From the NCBI GenBank assembly GCA_030705745.1, contig JAUZPT010000041.1, positions 1 to 13,131 on the forward strand: DNA of 13,131 nucleotides, in the 5' to 3' direction. Below are positions 1-6,075 of the stretch, piece after piece. The DNA comes from Bacillota bacterium. Its GTDB lineage: Bacteria; Bacillota; Bacilli; Bacillales; Cytobacillaceae. Each line of letters begins with the position of its first letter. The first letter of the stretch is position 1. The translations under genes were made by a program, and so were the position numbers. The notes beneath the pieces are model-generated. The model ran no database searches and was not told where the DNA came from. It saw nothing but the letters and a program-made list of their open reading frames with translations.

Positions 1-47
1 CGTTGCTGTCTAATTTCTTCATTTTGTTCTGGTGTACGTGGAGACAA
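1..47 (-). CDS. N-terminus of probable TetR/AcrR-type regulator (partial)
   Basis: Only the first 15 codons are inside the window; the gene continues beyond position 1 on the minus strand. It reads MSPRTPEQNEEIRQQ from a TTG start, a leader typical of many Bacillus TetR/AcrR-family repressors (MSPRT-x-EQNEEIR), where the helix-turn-helix follows directly. The TTG lies 10 nt after an AGGAG ribosome-binding site, a slightly long spacing. An in-frame ATG is not available upstream. A near-consensus sigma-A promoter and two TTGAC/GTCAA inverted repeats lie just upstream, which fits an autoregulated repressor. The family call rests on 15 residues and remains an inference. Confidence 0.5.
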   Translation of the reverse strand, partial: MSPRTPEQNEEIRQQ

Positions 48-66
48 GTAATGATCACTCCTTTTT

Positions 67-86
67 TTGACTAACATATATGTCAA
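67..86. promoter_or_regulatory. Candidate operator, TTGAC-N10-GTCAA
   Basis: An inverted repeat with 5-bp arms TTGAC (67-71) and GTCAA (82-86) and an AT-rich 10-bp centre. It covers the predicted transcription start of the minus-strand regulator gene. The same arms recur at 105-120 with a 6-bp centre. The position suits a repressor site, but no protein is shown to bind here. Confidence 0.4.
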
Positions 87-91
87 TTTAA

Positions 92-120
92 AATATAATT
101 TATTTTGACGCGGGTGTCAA
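92..120 (-). promoter_or_regulatory. Sigma-A promoter of the TetR-type gene
   Basis: Read on the minus strand, TTGACA (complement of 115-120) is separated by exactly 17 bp from TATATT (complement of 92-97). The -35 is perfect and the -10 matches five of six positions. It points at the TTG start near position 47, giving a leader of about 38 nt. The -35 is embedded in one inverted repeat and the expected start point touches a second one. Confidence 0.7.
105..120. promoter_or_regulatory. Candidate operator, TTGAC-N6-GTCAA
   Basis: An inverted repeat with arms TTGAC (105-109) and GTCAA (116-120) around a GC-rich 6-bp centre. It contains the -35 hexamer of the minus-strand promoter, so a protein bound here would exclude RNA polymerase. 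It shares its arms with the repeat at 67-86, which suggests one protein contacting both. Confidence 0.45.
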
Positions 121-285
121 TTGAAAAAATATAAAATTTTTCCAAAAAACCCATTTTATTAATTTGAAGTTAGTATGTCGAAAGGTGTGCGTAAAAATAA
201 AAAATGATCTTTATGAGTAGGGAAGTATGGAAGGATAAAAAACGAGGGTCCTTTGTGCAAATTTAAAAAGTGAAAATACTTCTCG

Positions 286-312
286 AAAAAAGAAAACTCG
301 CCGTCTGGCGAG
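286..312 (-). terminator. Rho-independent terminator of the YitT-family gene
   Basis: On the minus strand a perfect 6-bp GC-rich stem (CTCGCC/GGCGAG, 297-312) with a 4-nt loop is followed by TTTTCTTTTTT. It lies about 45 nt beyond the stop of the YitT-family gene, so it should end that transcript before the TetR-type promoter. Confidence 0.8.
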
Positions 313-356
313 CATTAAAAATTTTTTTGATAAGTATAGGCTTTTAAATAGACAAA

Positions 357-938
357 CTATGTGATAAATACAATGGATTTAAACGATGTTAAAATTCCAG
401 CTATACAAGCTACGGTCCCAACGGTAATAAAAGAATAAATGAGTAGTGAATCTTTTAGAATCCATAAGCCGGAGGCAATAATTAACGCATCAAAGATGAT
501 TAATAGAAATCCTATATTAATAGAGGTACCCTTTGAAATTAGGAAAGCAAGAAGATCAATCCCACCTGGGCAAGTATTTTCCCTGATCATAATTCCTACC
601 CCAACACCAATCATCAAACCTCCTAATAAGGCATTTGGTAAAATGGGTAAATGATTGATTCTGCTGAATGGCAGTAATAGATCAAGCATGATAGAAGTGA
701 CTACCACACCGTAAAGGCTATTGTAAAAATAAGAGGGGTTTTGTTTGAATGCAAGAAGATAAATAGGCAAATTAAGACATATAATTGTAATCGATATTTT
801 AAAGCCCCATAAATATTTAAATAGCAAACTAATGCCGAAAATTCCACCATTTATAAGATGAGCAGGGAGAAGAAAAGTGTTTATTCCAAGACTAATAAAA
901 ATACTTCCAACTCCAATGACGATTAATTTTTTCTTCAT
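357..938 (-). CDS. YitT-family (DUF161) membrane protein, short form
   Basis: A 193-residue polytopic inner-membrane protein, hydrophobic for most of its length with about five or six predicted segments. Family signatures visible are NGGIFGISLL (residues 30-39), a glycine-rich GVGVG stretch (111-115) and PGGIDLLAFLISK (124-136). Molecular function is not established for most members of this family. Usual YitT proteins are about 280 residues and end in a cytoplasmic DUF2179 domain. This one stops right after the last membrane segment, like the shorter YitE-type paralogues, so the length may be natural. The ATG follows a purine-rich GGGGGGAAGGT ribosome-binding site. It is monocistronic, with a terminator downstream. 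A TATAAT lies about 60 nt upstream on the same strand, but without a good -35. Confidence 0.8.
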   Translation of the reverse strand: MKKKLIVIGVGSIFISLGINTFLLPAHLINGGIFGISLLFKYLWGFKISITIICLNLPIYLLAFKQNPSYFYNSLYGVVVTSIMLDLLLPFSRINHLPILPNALLGGLMIGVGVGIMIRENTCPGGIDLLAFLISKGTSINIGFLLIIFDALIIASGLWILKDSLLIYSFITVGTVACIAGILTSFKSIVFIT

Positions 939-1232
939 ACCTTCCCCCCTTTCAGGTAATTCAGTTATTCCTATCTATATGAGAAAAAGGAAGTTATTAT
1001 ACGCCATGTCCATAAATGTTCTTTTAAGATAATCATTTAAGTCACTTGCGAATAAAGGAACAAAATATTAATCTTAAATAGACTAATGTTCCTAATCAGG
1101 CTGGGTTGAAACCTATAAAACAAACCAATTCAAAATGAGATAAAATAGGGCACAGGGAATATGTATGTAAATTTAAGATTCAATTTAACTTGAATTTTTC
1201 AAGAAGGAATTTCGATTAGAGGAGAATGTGGA
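939..1232. other. Divergent intergenic region, no gene seen
   Basis: This AT-rich gap of 294 bp separates the divergently transcribed YitT-family gene and yqkE. On the minus strand a TATAAT is centred near 997 but lacks a convincing -35. On the plus strand TTGAAA (1106-1111) and TAAAAT (1141-1146) are too far apart to form a promoter. Near the yqkE end two inverted repeats share a TTGAA arm (1178-1203). I see no ORF with a ribosome-binding site and no RNA gene. Confidence 0.5.
1178..1203. repeat. Overlapping inverted repeats upstream of yqkE
   Basis: ATTCAA (1178-1183) is inverted as TTGAAT (1190-1195) after 6 bp. CTTGAA (1189-1194), sharing the middle arm, is inverted as TTCAAG (1198-1203) after 3 bp. 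The cluster ends about 15 bp before the yqkE ribosome-binding site. It could be an operator or alternative small hairpins in the leader. Such AT-rich repeats can also arise by chance. Confidence 0.3.
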
Positions 1233-1484
1233 ATGAAAAAACAAAGACAACAACCAAAGCAAAAACCTAAAAAAGACGAGTCCGCAGTCACACTTGGCGA
1301 TATGATTAACCAGGATTTATTTAAGCAATTAAAGGAAAAGCAACATGAGTTAAAAGCTGAGGAAAATCGAAAATCAGAAGAAGAGGAACAAAGGAAAAAA
1401 GAAGAAAGACGGTTAAAAGAAAAGAATAAATCGTTCGAGGACCTCCTGAAAGAAAGTTCGATGAACTGGAAGGAATTCAAATAA
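1233..1484 (+). CDS. yqkE: YqkE family (DUF3886) small charged protein
   Basis: An 83-residue, extremely charged protein of unknown function. It has a basic, glutamine-rich N-terminus (MKKQRQQPKQKPKK), the family segment VTLGDMINQDLFKQLKEKQ (residues 19-37), a Lys/Glu-rich single helix or coiled coil (about 38-68), and the conserved tail SFEDLLKESSMNWKEFK. The layout and the W-K-x-F-K ending match B. subtilis YqkE, which supports the symbol. No signal peptide or membrane segment is visible, so it should be cytoplasmic. A GGAG ribosome-binding site lies 8 nt before the ATG. In B. subtilis yqkF is its neighbour; here an extra phosphoesterase gene intervenes. No terminator is visible directly after it. 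Confidence 0.8.
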   Translation: MKKQRQQPKQKPKKDESAVTLGDMINQDLFKQLKEKQHELKAEENRKSEEEEQRKKEERRLKEKNKSFEDLLKESSMNWKEFK

Positions 1485-1523
1485 ATTTCAACGCATGGTT
1501 TAAGCGGTATCCTACGGCCTGGA

Positions 1524-1763
1524 TTGGAAAGGGATTTAATTAAAGGAAAAAGTGATATTAAAGGAACTTTTGACTTGGAAAATAGAACGTTACAAATTAT
1601 TACTATTGATACATCACTAAGAACAGGTGGTGTATCTTTTTTGTATTCTCAATCGCTCCCACATATTCCTAAAATCATTATTATCCGTAATTTGAATAGA
1701 AAAAACGAGTTTAACGAATTATTAACACTTTATTTACAGGATATAAACATTTCGAGGGTATAA
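1524..1763 (+). CDS. Unrecognised short ORF, possibly a gene remnant
   Basis: An open frame of 79 codons from TTG, open upstream to the yqkE stop at 1484. The product begins with a charged stretch, then has a beta-rich part (GTFDLENRTLQIITID, then GGVSFLYSQ), then PKIIIIRNLNRKNEF, and ends with a likely amphipathic helix (NELLTLYLQDINI). I do not recognise the family. There is no ATG in a usable position and no convincing Shine-Dalgarno sequence before the TTG. The amino-acid composition looks protein-like rather than like random translation. It could be a small gene with a weak start, or the C-terminal remnant of a longer gene whose front was lost when this accessory region formed. It lies between yqkE and the phosphoesterase gene. 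Confidence 0.3.
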   Translation: MERDLIKGKSDIKGTFDLENRTLQIITIDTSLRTGGVSFLYSQSLPHIPKIIIIRNLNRKNEFNELLTLYLQDINISRV

Positions 1764-1819
1764 GGAGAATCAGGCAGCCAATTTCTAATGGGTGCTATTT
1801 ACACAAGGAGGATTGGACA

Positions 1820-4219
1820 ATGGGAATGGCTTCAAGACGTAAAAAGCTAATGCTTGGTGCTTCGATTGCAGTAATGCTTTTAGGTACAGGCACAGCATTC
1901 GCAACAGGCATGATCTCTCCAGGGCCTCAACCGGATGGAACAGGAATCACACCGCATGGTTGGACGTTGACTCCTGCAGGGAAGCAGGTGGCTTTGGGCA
2001 ATTTTCCAATCAATAATGTGTTAAGCCCAGACGGCAAGTACCTGATAGTAACGAATGATGGACAGGCAGTCCAATCTCTGCAAGTAGTGGATGTTCAGAC
2101 GCAGAAGGTGATCCAGACGATACCATATGCTCCTACGGAAGGGTTGTTTGTGGGACTTGCCTTCAGTCCGGACGGTTCTACCCTTTATGCTTCTGCAGGA
2201 GGCAACAATAAAATACGAGTCTACCAATTTCTTGCGGGAAATCTTATAGAAAAAACGCCACTACAAATGAAGGATACTCAAAATACAGATTTTACGCCAG
2301 CAGGAATTAGTGTTTCAAACGATGGTAACGATCTTTTTGTCGCAAACAACGCGAATAATTCCGTTTCAAAAATACGTGTAAGTGATGGACAAATCATTTC
2401 AACCGTTGCGACTGGGAAAGATCCATACACTGCTTTCTTAAATAGTAAAGGCGATTCATTATACGTTCCAAATTGGGGAGAAAGCAGTGTTACTGTATTA
2501 GATCCGCAAACGCTGACAGTCAAGACGAAAATTCCTGTTGGGTTACATCCAAATGCAATCACAGAAAATCCAATAACGGGTTTGATTTATGTTGCCAATT
2601 CGGATAATAACACAGTTTCTGTCATCGATCCGAATAAAGAAACAGTTACACATACAATCATTTTGATGCAGCCGAAAGACAATCAAGATGGCAGTACGCC
2701 AAATGCATTGGCAGTCAGTCCAGATGGAAAAACCTTGTATGTATCCAATGGAGGATCAAACGATATTTCAGTGGTTGATTTGTCCGAATCTGCACCAAGC
2801 ACAAAAGGTCTCATTCCAACTGCCTGGTATCCGACAGCGTTAGCGATGACCAAGGATGGAAATCAACTGATGGTGTTGAATGCTAAGGGTCTTGGAACTG
2901 GTGCAAACGCCGCGCACCAATACATCGGCAGCATGGTAAATGGTACGTTGTCATTTATCCCTGTTCCTGATGTTACGCAGCTTAAGTCCTATACTCAGCA
3001 AGTAAGCGACAACAACACTGTGCCAAATAATTCTCAATTTCTATCATTTTTAAATTCAAGTGGTGATTCGAATTTTCCGATTCCCCGGAACTCCGGCGAA
3101 AAATCACCGATTAAGCATGTGATTTATGTTGTCAAAGAAAACAGAACGTATGACCAAGTTTTTGGTGACATCAGTAAAGGAAATGGAGATCCATTACTGA
3201 CTGAATTTGGTCAAGCAAATACACCAAATCTTCATAAGTTAGCGAACCAGTTTGTATTGCTAGATAATTTCTATTGTGATGGCGAGGTAAGCGATCCGGG
3301 GCATCAATGGGCCGATTCAGGCATGTCAAACGACTATTCAGAAAAAACTTGGCCCTCCAATTATTCCAATCGGAAAAATTATGAAGTAGATATTCCTGCA
3401 CTGAAGCCTTCAGGAGGCTACTTATGGGATTCAGCAATCAATGCTGGCCTCAGTTTCCGTGACTACGGTGAGTACATCAATTATTGGGAAAGCCCGACAG
3501 CTGGGAAATGGATGCCGGACGACCCCGCTTTAAATGGGCATTACGACCCGAACTATCCTGGGTGGAATCTTGATATTTCCGACATGACGCGTTATGAGGA
3601 ATGGCAGAAAGAATTTGACCAATTTGAAAATAATAATAATCTCCCTCAATTCGAAATGGTGTATTTGCCGAACGATCATACGAAAGCGACAACTCCTGGT
3701 ACACCAACTCCACAAGCCATGGTTGCTCAAAATGATTTGGCTGTCGGAAGTTTGGTTGATAAAGTAAGCCATTCGAAAGATTGGAATAATACGGCGATTT
3801 TCATTGTTGAGGATGATCCTCAAGCGGGTGCGGACCATGTGGATGCACACCGAACAGAGGCGTTGGTCATCAGTCCTTACACACAAACCGCCAAAGTTGA
3901 CAGTACTTTTTATGATCAGGACTCGATGAATCGAACGATGGAAATGATTCTTGGCCTAAAGCCTTTGAATCAAAATGATGGATCGGCCATTCCGATGCTG
4001 AATACTTTTACATCCAGTCCCAACCTTGGAGAATACAATGTTGAACAGGAAAACGTTCCGGTTGACCAACTAAACACGACAAACTCTCCAGGAGCCACAC
4101 AATCGTCAAAATTGATTTGGACGAGGCCGGACTTGAACTCTGAGGACGAGGTGAATAAAATCGTCTGGCAGGCAACAATGGGTGGCAAGCCATATCCTAG
4201 CACGTCAGTTCAGCCATGA
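1820..4219 (+). CDS. Secreted YncE-like beta-propeller / phosphoesterase bifunctional protein
   Basis: A 799-residue exported protein in two parts. Residues 1-29 are a signal peptide (basic RRKK, hydrophobic core, likely AFA cleavage). Residues about 60-360 form a YVTN/YncE-type beta-propeller with repeated blades such as SPDGSTLYASAGG, NPITGLIYVANSDNNTVSVID and SPDGKTLYVSNGGSNDISVVD. Residues about 430-715 are a phosphoesterase of the phospholipase C/acid phosphatase superfamily (Pfam PF04185 type): KHVIYVVKENRTYDQVFGD (432-450), GEVSDPGHQWA (488-498), LPNDHT (616-621) and EDDPQAGADHVDAHRTE (664-680), which carries likely metal ligands. It probably hydrolyses phosphate esters outside the cell; the substrate cannot be told. 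An AAGGAGG ribosome-binding site lies 7 nt before the ATG. It is inserted between yqkE and yqkF and has its own terminator, consistent with an accessory or phosphate-scavenging gene. I saw no clear Pho box. Confidence 0.85.
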   Translation: MGMASRRKKLMLGASIAVMLLGTGTAFATGMISPGPQPDGTGITPHGWTLTPAGKQVALGNFPINNVLSPDGKYLIVTNDGQAVQSLQVVDVQTQKVIQTIPYAPTEGLFVGLAFSPDGSTLYASAGGNNKIRVYQFLAGNLIEKTPLQMKDTQNTDFTPAGISVSNDGNDLFVANNANNSVSKIRVSDGQIISTVATGKDPYTAFLNSKGDSLYVPNWGESSVTVLDPQTLTVKTKIPVGLHPNAITENPITGLIYVANSDNNTVSVIDPNKETVTHTIILMQPKDNQDGSTPNALAVSPDGKTLYVSNGGSNDISVVDLSESAPSTKGLIPTAWYPTALAMTKDGNQLMVLNAKGLGTGANAAHQYIGSMVNGTLSFIPVPDVTQLKSYTQQVSDNNTVPNNSQFLSFLNSSGDSNFPIPRNSGEKSPIKHVIYVVKENRTYDQVFGDISKGNGDPLLTEFGQANTPNLHKLANQFVLLDNFYCDGEVSDPGHQWADSGMSNDYSEKTWPSNYSNRKNYEVDIPALKPSGGYLWDSAINAGLSFRDYGEYINYWESPTAGKWMPDDPALNGHYDPNYPGWNLDISDMTRYEEWQKEFDQFENNNNLPQFEMVYLPNDHTKATTPGTPTPQAMVAQNDLAVGSLVDKVSHSKDWNNTAIFIVEDDPQAGADHVDAHRTEALVISPYTQTAKVDSTFYDQDSMNRTMEMILGLKPLNQNDGSAIPMLNTFTSSPNLGEYNVEQENVPVDQLNTTNSPGATQSSKLIWTRPDLNSEDEVNKIVWQATMGGKPYPSTSVQP

Positions 4220-4285
4220 TTTCAGCCACGCAAGATAAAACGCGCAAGGAATGAATATTCGTAATGCACATAACTATGAGTAAAT

Positions 4286-4336
4286 AAAAAAGGATAGCAT
4301 AGTAGCAGAAGAAATCTGCGACCGCTATCCTTTTTT
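4286..4336. terminator. Bidirectional terminator with nested hairpin
   Basis: GGATAGC (4292-4298) pairs with GCTATCC (4324-4330). An inner hairpin, GCAGA/TCTGC with an AGAAA loop, stacks inside. Six A residues precede the outer stem and six T residues follow it, so it works on both strands. It ends the phosphoesterase transcript rightward and the yqkF transcript leftward, whose stop codon is at 4341. Confidence 0.85.
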
Positions 4337-4340
4337 AATT

Positions 4341-5252
4341 TCAACGATGCTCCTCGTAACAACCCGCTTTTGATAATTCCTGTATAAATGTTATTTCTTT
4401 TTCAGTCAGCGGCTTGCTTTTCACTGCGCTGGCATTTGCTCTTACTTGTTCCGGGCTGCTTGCCCCGGCTACAACAGAGGAAACGACAGAATTTGCAAGA
4501 TTATATTGAAGTGCGATATCTGTCATGGAGCGGTCTTTTGCTATCTTTTTCTTAAGACTTGGCAGTAGTTCGTTTAATTCTTCAAAGCTGTAATCGAGAT
4601 ACCCTTTTTGAGAAGCTTTGTCGAGCATTTTTTCGCTTAACAGCCCTTTTGCAACCGGTCCGCGCGCGACAACGCTAATGTTTTGGCTTTGCAATAAAGA
4701 GAAAATTTCCTCAGGACGGCGGTCCAATATGCTGTATTGCATCATGACAGAAACAATCTCCGCTTTGGAAGCATACTCACGGATAACATTTGGGCGGATG
4801 GACGAAATGCCATAAAAGCGGATATAACCTTCGGACTTCAATTCTTCAAATGCATCGATCGTTTCGTCGATCGGATCTCCAATTGTTCCACCATGAAGCT
4901 GGTATAAGTCGATATAGTCAGTGCCTAGTCGTTTTAAGCTTTGTTTGGCAGCTTCCTTGATATGTTTTTTCGAAGGATCCCATGACCAGCCATCCTTATT
5001 CTCATTCCAGCGATTTCCAGCCTTTGTGGCGATGATAACCTTGTCCCGCACATTCTTTAAAGCACGTCCAACAAATTTTTCATTTTCGCCGAAGTCATAT
5101 AAGTCTGCCGTATCGAAATAGTTGATTTCTTCCTCCAAAGCCGCCTCAATAATCGCCGTCGCTTTTTTTTCATCCGTGCCGATCGACATACAGCCTAGAC
5201 CGAGTTCGCTGACGAATAAATCGGATGTTCCAAGTCTTCTTTTTTTCATCAT
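4341..5252 (-). CDS. yqkF: Aldo/keto reductase YqkF
   Basis: A cytoplasmic NAD(P)H-dependent oxidoreductase of the aldo/keto reductase superfamily; the natural substrate is not known. With the start used here it is 303 residues, close to the roughly 306 of B. subtilis YqkF. It opens with the family strand RRLGTSDLFVSELGLGCMS. The catalytic tetrad is visible as D47 (FDTAD), Y52 (DLYDFG), K77 (IATKAGNRW) and H120 (DLYQLHGGT). Further motifs are GISSIRPNVI and VVARGPVAKGLLSEK. The frame is open to an ATG at 5270, but the GGGAG ribosome-binding site lies between that and the ATG at 5252, which then has 8-nt spacing. mciZ lies upstream on the same strand, and a sigma-A-like promoter sits between them. 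The gene ends 5 bp from a shared terminator. Confidence 0.88.
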   Translation of the reverse strand: MMKKRRLGTSDLFVSELGLGCMSIGTDEKKATAIIEAALEEEINYFDTADLYDFGENEKFVGRALKNVRDKVIIATKAGNRWNENKDGWSWDPSKKHIKEAAKQSLKRLGTDYIDLYQLHGGTIGDPIDETIDAFEELKSEGYIRFYGISSIRPNVIREYASKAEIVSVMMQYSILDRRPEEIFSLLQSQNISVVARGPVAKGLLSEKMLDKASQKGYLDYSFEELNELLPSLKKKIAKDRSMTDIALQYNLANSVVSSVVAGASSPEQVRANASAVKSKPLTEKEITFIQELSKAGCYEEHR

Positions 5253-5278
5253 AAGCCCATCTCCCTTCATTTCCCCCT

Positions 5279-5307
5279 ATTTTACGCAACGGAGTAGGGC
5301 TGGGCAA
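5279..5307 (-). promoter_or_regulatory. Candidate sigma-A promoter of yqkF
   Basis: On the minus strand TTGCCC (complement of 5302-5307) and TAAAAT (complement of 5279-5284) are separated by 17 bp, with four and five of six consensus matches. It lies in the 58-bp gap between mciZ and yqkF and would give a short leader. It suggests yqkF can be transcribed in vegetative cells independently of mciZ. Confidence 0.5.
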
Positions 5308-5310
5308 ATA

Positions 5311-5448
5311 TTATGGTTTTTTTACAGAAACTGCTTGAATCCAATCGTTCACGGAATGATAAAGCTGATTGTACTCCTTCAATTTTTGCACGACTTCCCA
5401 TCCTTTTCCGGAAAGGGTAAAACCTTTCTCATGCACGTACACTTTCAT
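5311..5448 (-). CDS. mciZ: MciZ-like peptide, sporulation inhibitor of FtsZ
   Basis: A 45-codon gene with a GGAGG ribosome-binding site 7 nt before its ATG. The peptide starts MKVYVHEKGFTLSGKGWEVV and continues with KLKEY and VNDWI. B. subtilis MciZ, 40 residues as I recall it, has the same pattern: MKV start, a KG...GK turn, AWE, KLKEY and a V-x-DWI ending. MciZ is made in the mother cell under sigma-E and caps FtsZ filaments at the C-terminal polymerisation face, stopping further Z-rings after asymmetric division. The location between yqkF and nudF is the same as in B. subtilis, which strongly supports the call. This version has a five-residue longer tail ending VSVKKP. A sigma-E-like -10 lies about 30 bp upstream. 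It is divergent from nudF. Confidence 0.85.
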   Translation of the reverse strand: MKVYVHEKGFTLSGKGWEVVQKLKEYNQLYHSVNDWIQAVSVKKP

Positions 5449-5474
5449 GACAATCCCTCCAACTAAAGTATGGT
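5447..5474 (+). promoter_or_regulatory. Weak candidate sigma-A promoter of nudF
   Basis: ATGACA (5447-5452; five of six matches) and TATGGT (5469-5474; four of six) are separated by 16 bp upstream of nudF. A second -10-like TAAAAT lies at 5474-5479 without a matched -35. The elements overlap the mciZ start codon and leader on the other strand, so the two divergent units may interfere. Confidence 0.3.
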
Positions 5475-5476
5475 AA

Positions 5477-5505
5477 AATGTATGAGCAAAACATATCGGA
5501 TTAGA
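5477..5505 (-). promoter_or_regulatory. Candidate sigma-E promoter of mciZ
   Basis: On the minus strand the -10 CATACATT (complement of 5477-5484) agrees with the sigma-E consensus CATACAnT. Fourteen bp upstream TCTAATC (complement of 5499-5505) is a poor -35, matching about four of seven positions. The start point would fall near 5469, about 20 nt before the mciZ ATG, which suits the ribosome-binding site. mciZ is known to be sigma-E-dependent in B. subtilis. Confidence 0.5.
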
Positions 5506-5520
5506 ACAGGAGTGACGGAA

Positions 5521-6075
5521 ATGAGCCGCCTTGAAGAAAAAACGATAAATAGTGAGGAAATTTTCTCAGGAAAAGTTATTAGCCTTCAGCTGCAGGACGT
5601 CGAACTGCCGAACGGAAAAATGTCTAAACGCGAGATTATTAAACATCCAGGAGCTGTCGCCATTCTGGCAATTACGGATGAAAATAAGATTGTCATGGTC
5701 GAGCAGTATCGCAAAGCACTCGAAAGAACTCTTGTGGAAATACCGGCAGGGAAGCTTGAAAAAGGGGAAGAGCCGTCCACTTGTGCCCGCCGTGAGCTTG
5801 AGGAAGAAACAGGATATGAATGTGAAAGCTTAGAGTGGTTGATTTCTTTTTACACATCGCCTGGTTTTGCAGACGAGCTTGTCCATTTGTATGTTGCCAA
5901 GGGGCTTGTGAAAAAAGAAAATGCGGCAAGCCTTGATGAAGATGAATTTGTGAACCTCGAGGAGTTAACGCTTGAGGAGGCGCAGAATTATATAAAGAAT
6001 CAGCAAATTTATGATGCGAAAACGGTATATGCCATTCAATATTTGCAGCTGCAAGAGGCGCTATTGAAGAAATGA
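5521..6075 (+). CDS. nudF: ADP-ribose pyrophosphatase, Nudix hydrolase
   Basis: A cytoplasmic Nudix enzyme that hydrolyses ADP-ribose to AMP and ribose 5-phosphate, limiting non-enzymatic protein ADP-ribosylation. The 184-residue product matches B. subtilis NudF (YqkG), 185 residues. The complete Nudix box is at residues 77-99: G77, E83, R91, E92, L93, E95, E96, G98. Upstream, KHPGAVAILAITDENKIVMV and EQYRKALERTLVEIPAGKLE are typical of the ADP-ribose group, as are SFYTSPGFADE and DEDEF further on. The frame is open to an ATG at 5470, but the ATG at 5521 has an AGGAG site 8 nt upstream and begins at the conserved LEEKTI segment, so it is chosen. Its stop overlaps the start of the endonuclease Q-like gene by 4 bp (ATGA). 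Confidence 0.93.
   Translation: MSRLEEKTINSEEIFSGKVISLQLQDVELPNGKMSKREIIKHPGAVAILAITDENKIVMVEQYRKALERTLVEIPAGKLEKGEEPSTCARRELEEETGYECESLEWLISFYTSPGFADELVHLYVAKGLVKKENAASLDEDEFVNLEELTLEEAQNYIKNQQIYDAKTVYAIQYLQLQEALLKK

Noticed and set aside
67..110. Plus-strand promoter from TTGACT (67) or TTGACG (105)
   Set aside because: The nearest -10-like hexamers are 19-21 bp away, and no plus-strand gene follows for more than 1 kb.
439..654. 71-codon plus-strand frame inside the YitT-family gene
   Set aside because: It is antisense to a gene with clear family motifs, has no ribosome-binding site and no recognisable product.
3530..3886. 118-codon minus-strand frame in the phosphoesterase gene
   Set aside because: It is antisense to catalytic-domain motifs, has no start signals and no recognisable family.
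5253..5270. Earlier ATG for yqkF
   Set aside because: The GGGAG ribosome-binding site lies inside this stretch and serves the ATG at 5252; the family normally starts close to KKRRLGTS.
5122..5466. 114-codon plus-strand frame across the yqkF start and mciZ
   Set aside because: It is the antisense of two better-supported genes and lacks a ribosome-binding site.
5470..5520. Earlier ATG for nudF
   Set aside because: The added 17 residues have no counterpart in NudF, there is no ribosome-binding site before 5470, and the ATG at 5521 has AGGAG at good spacing.
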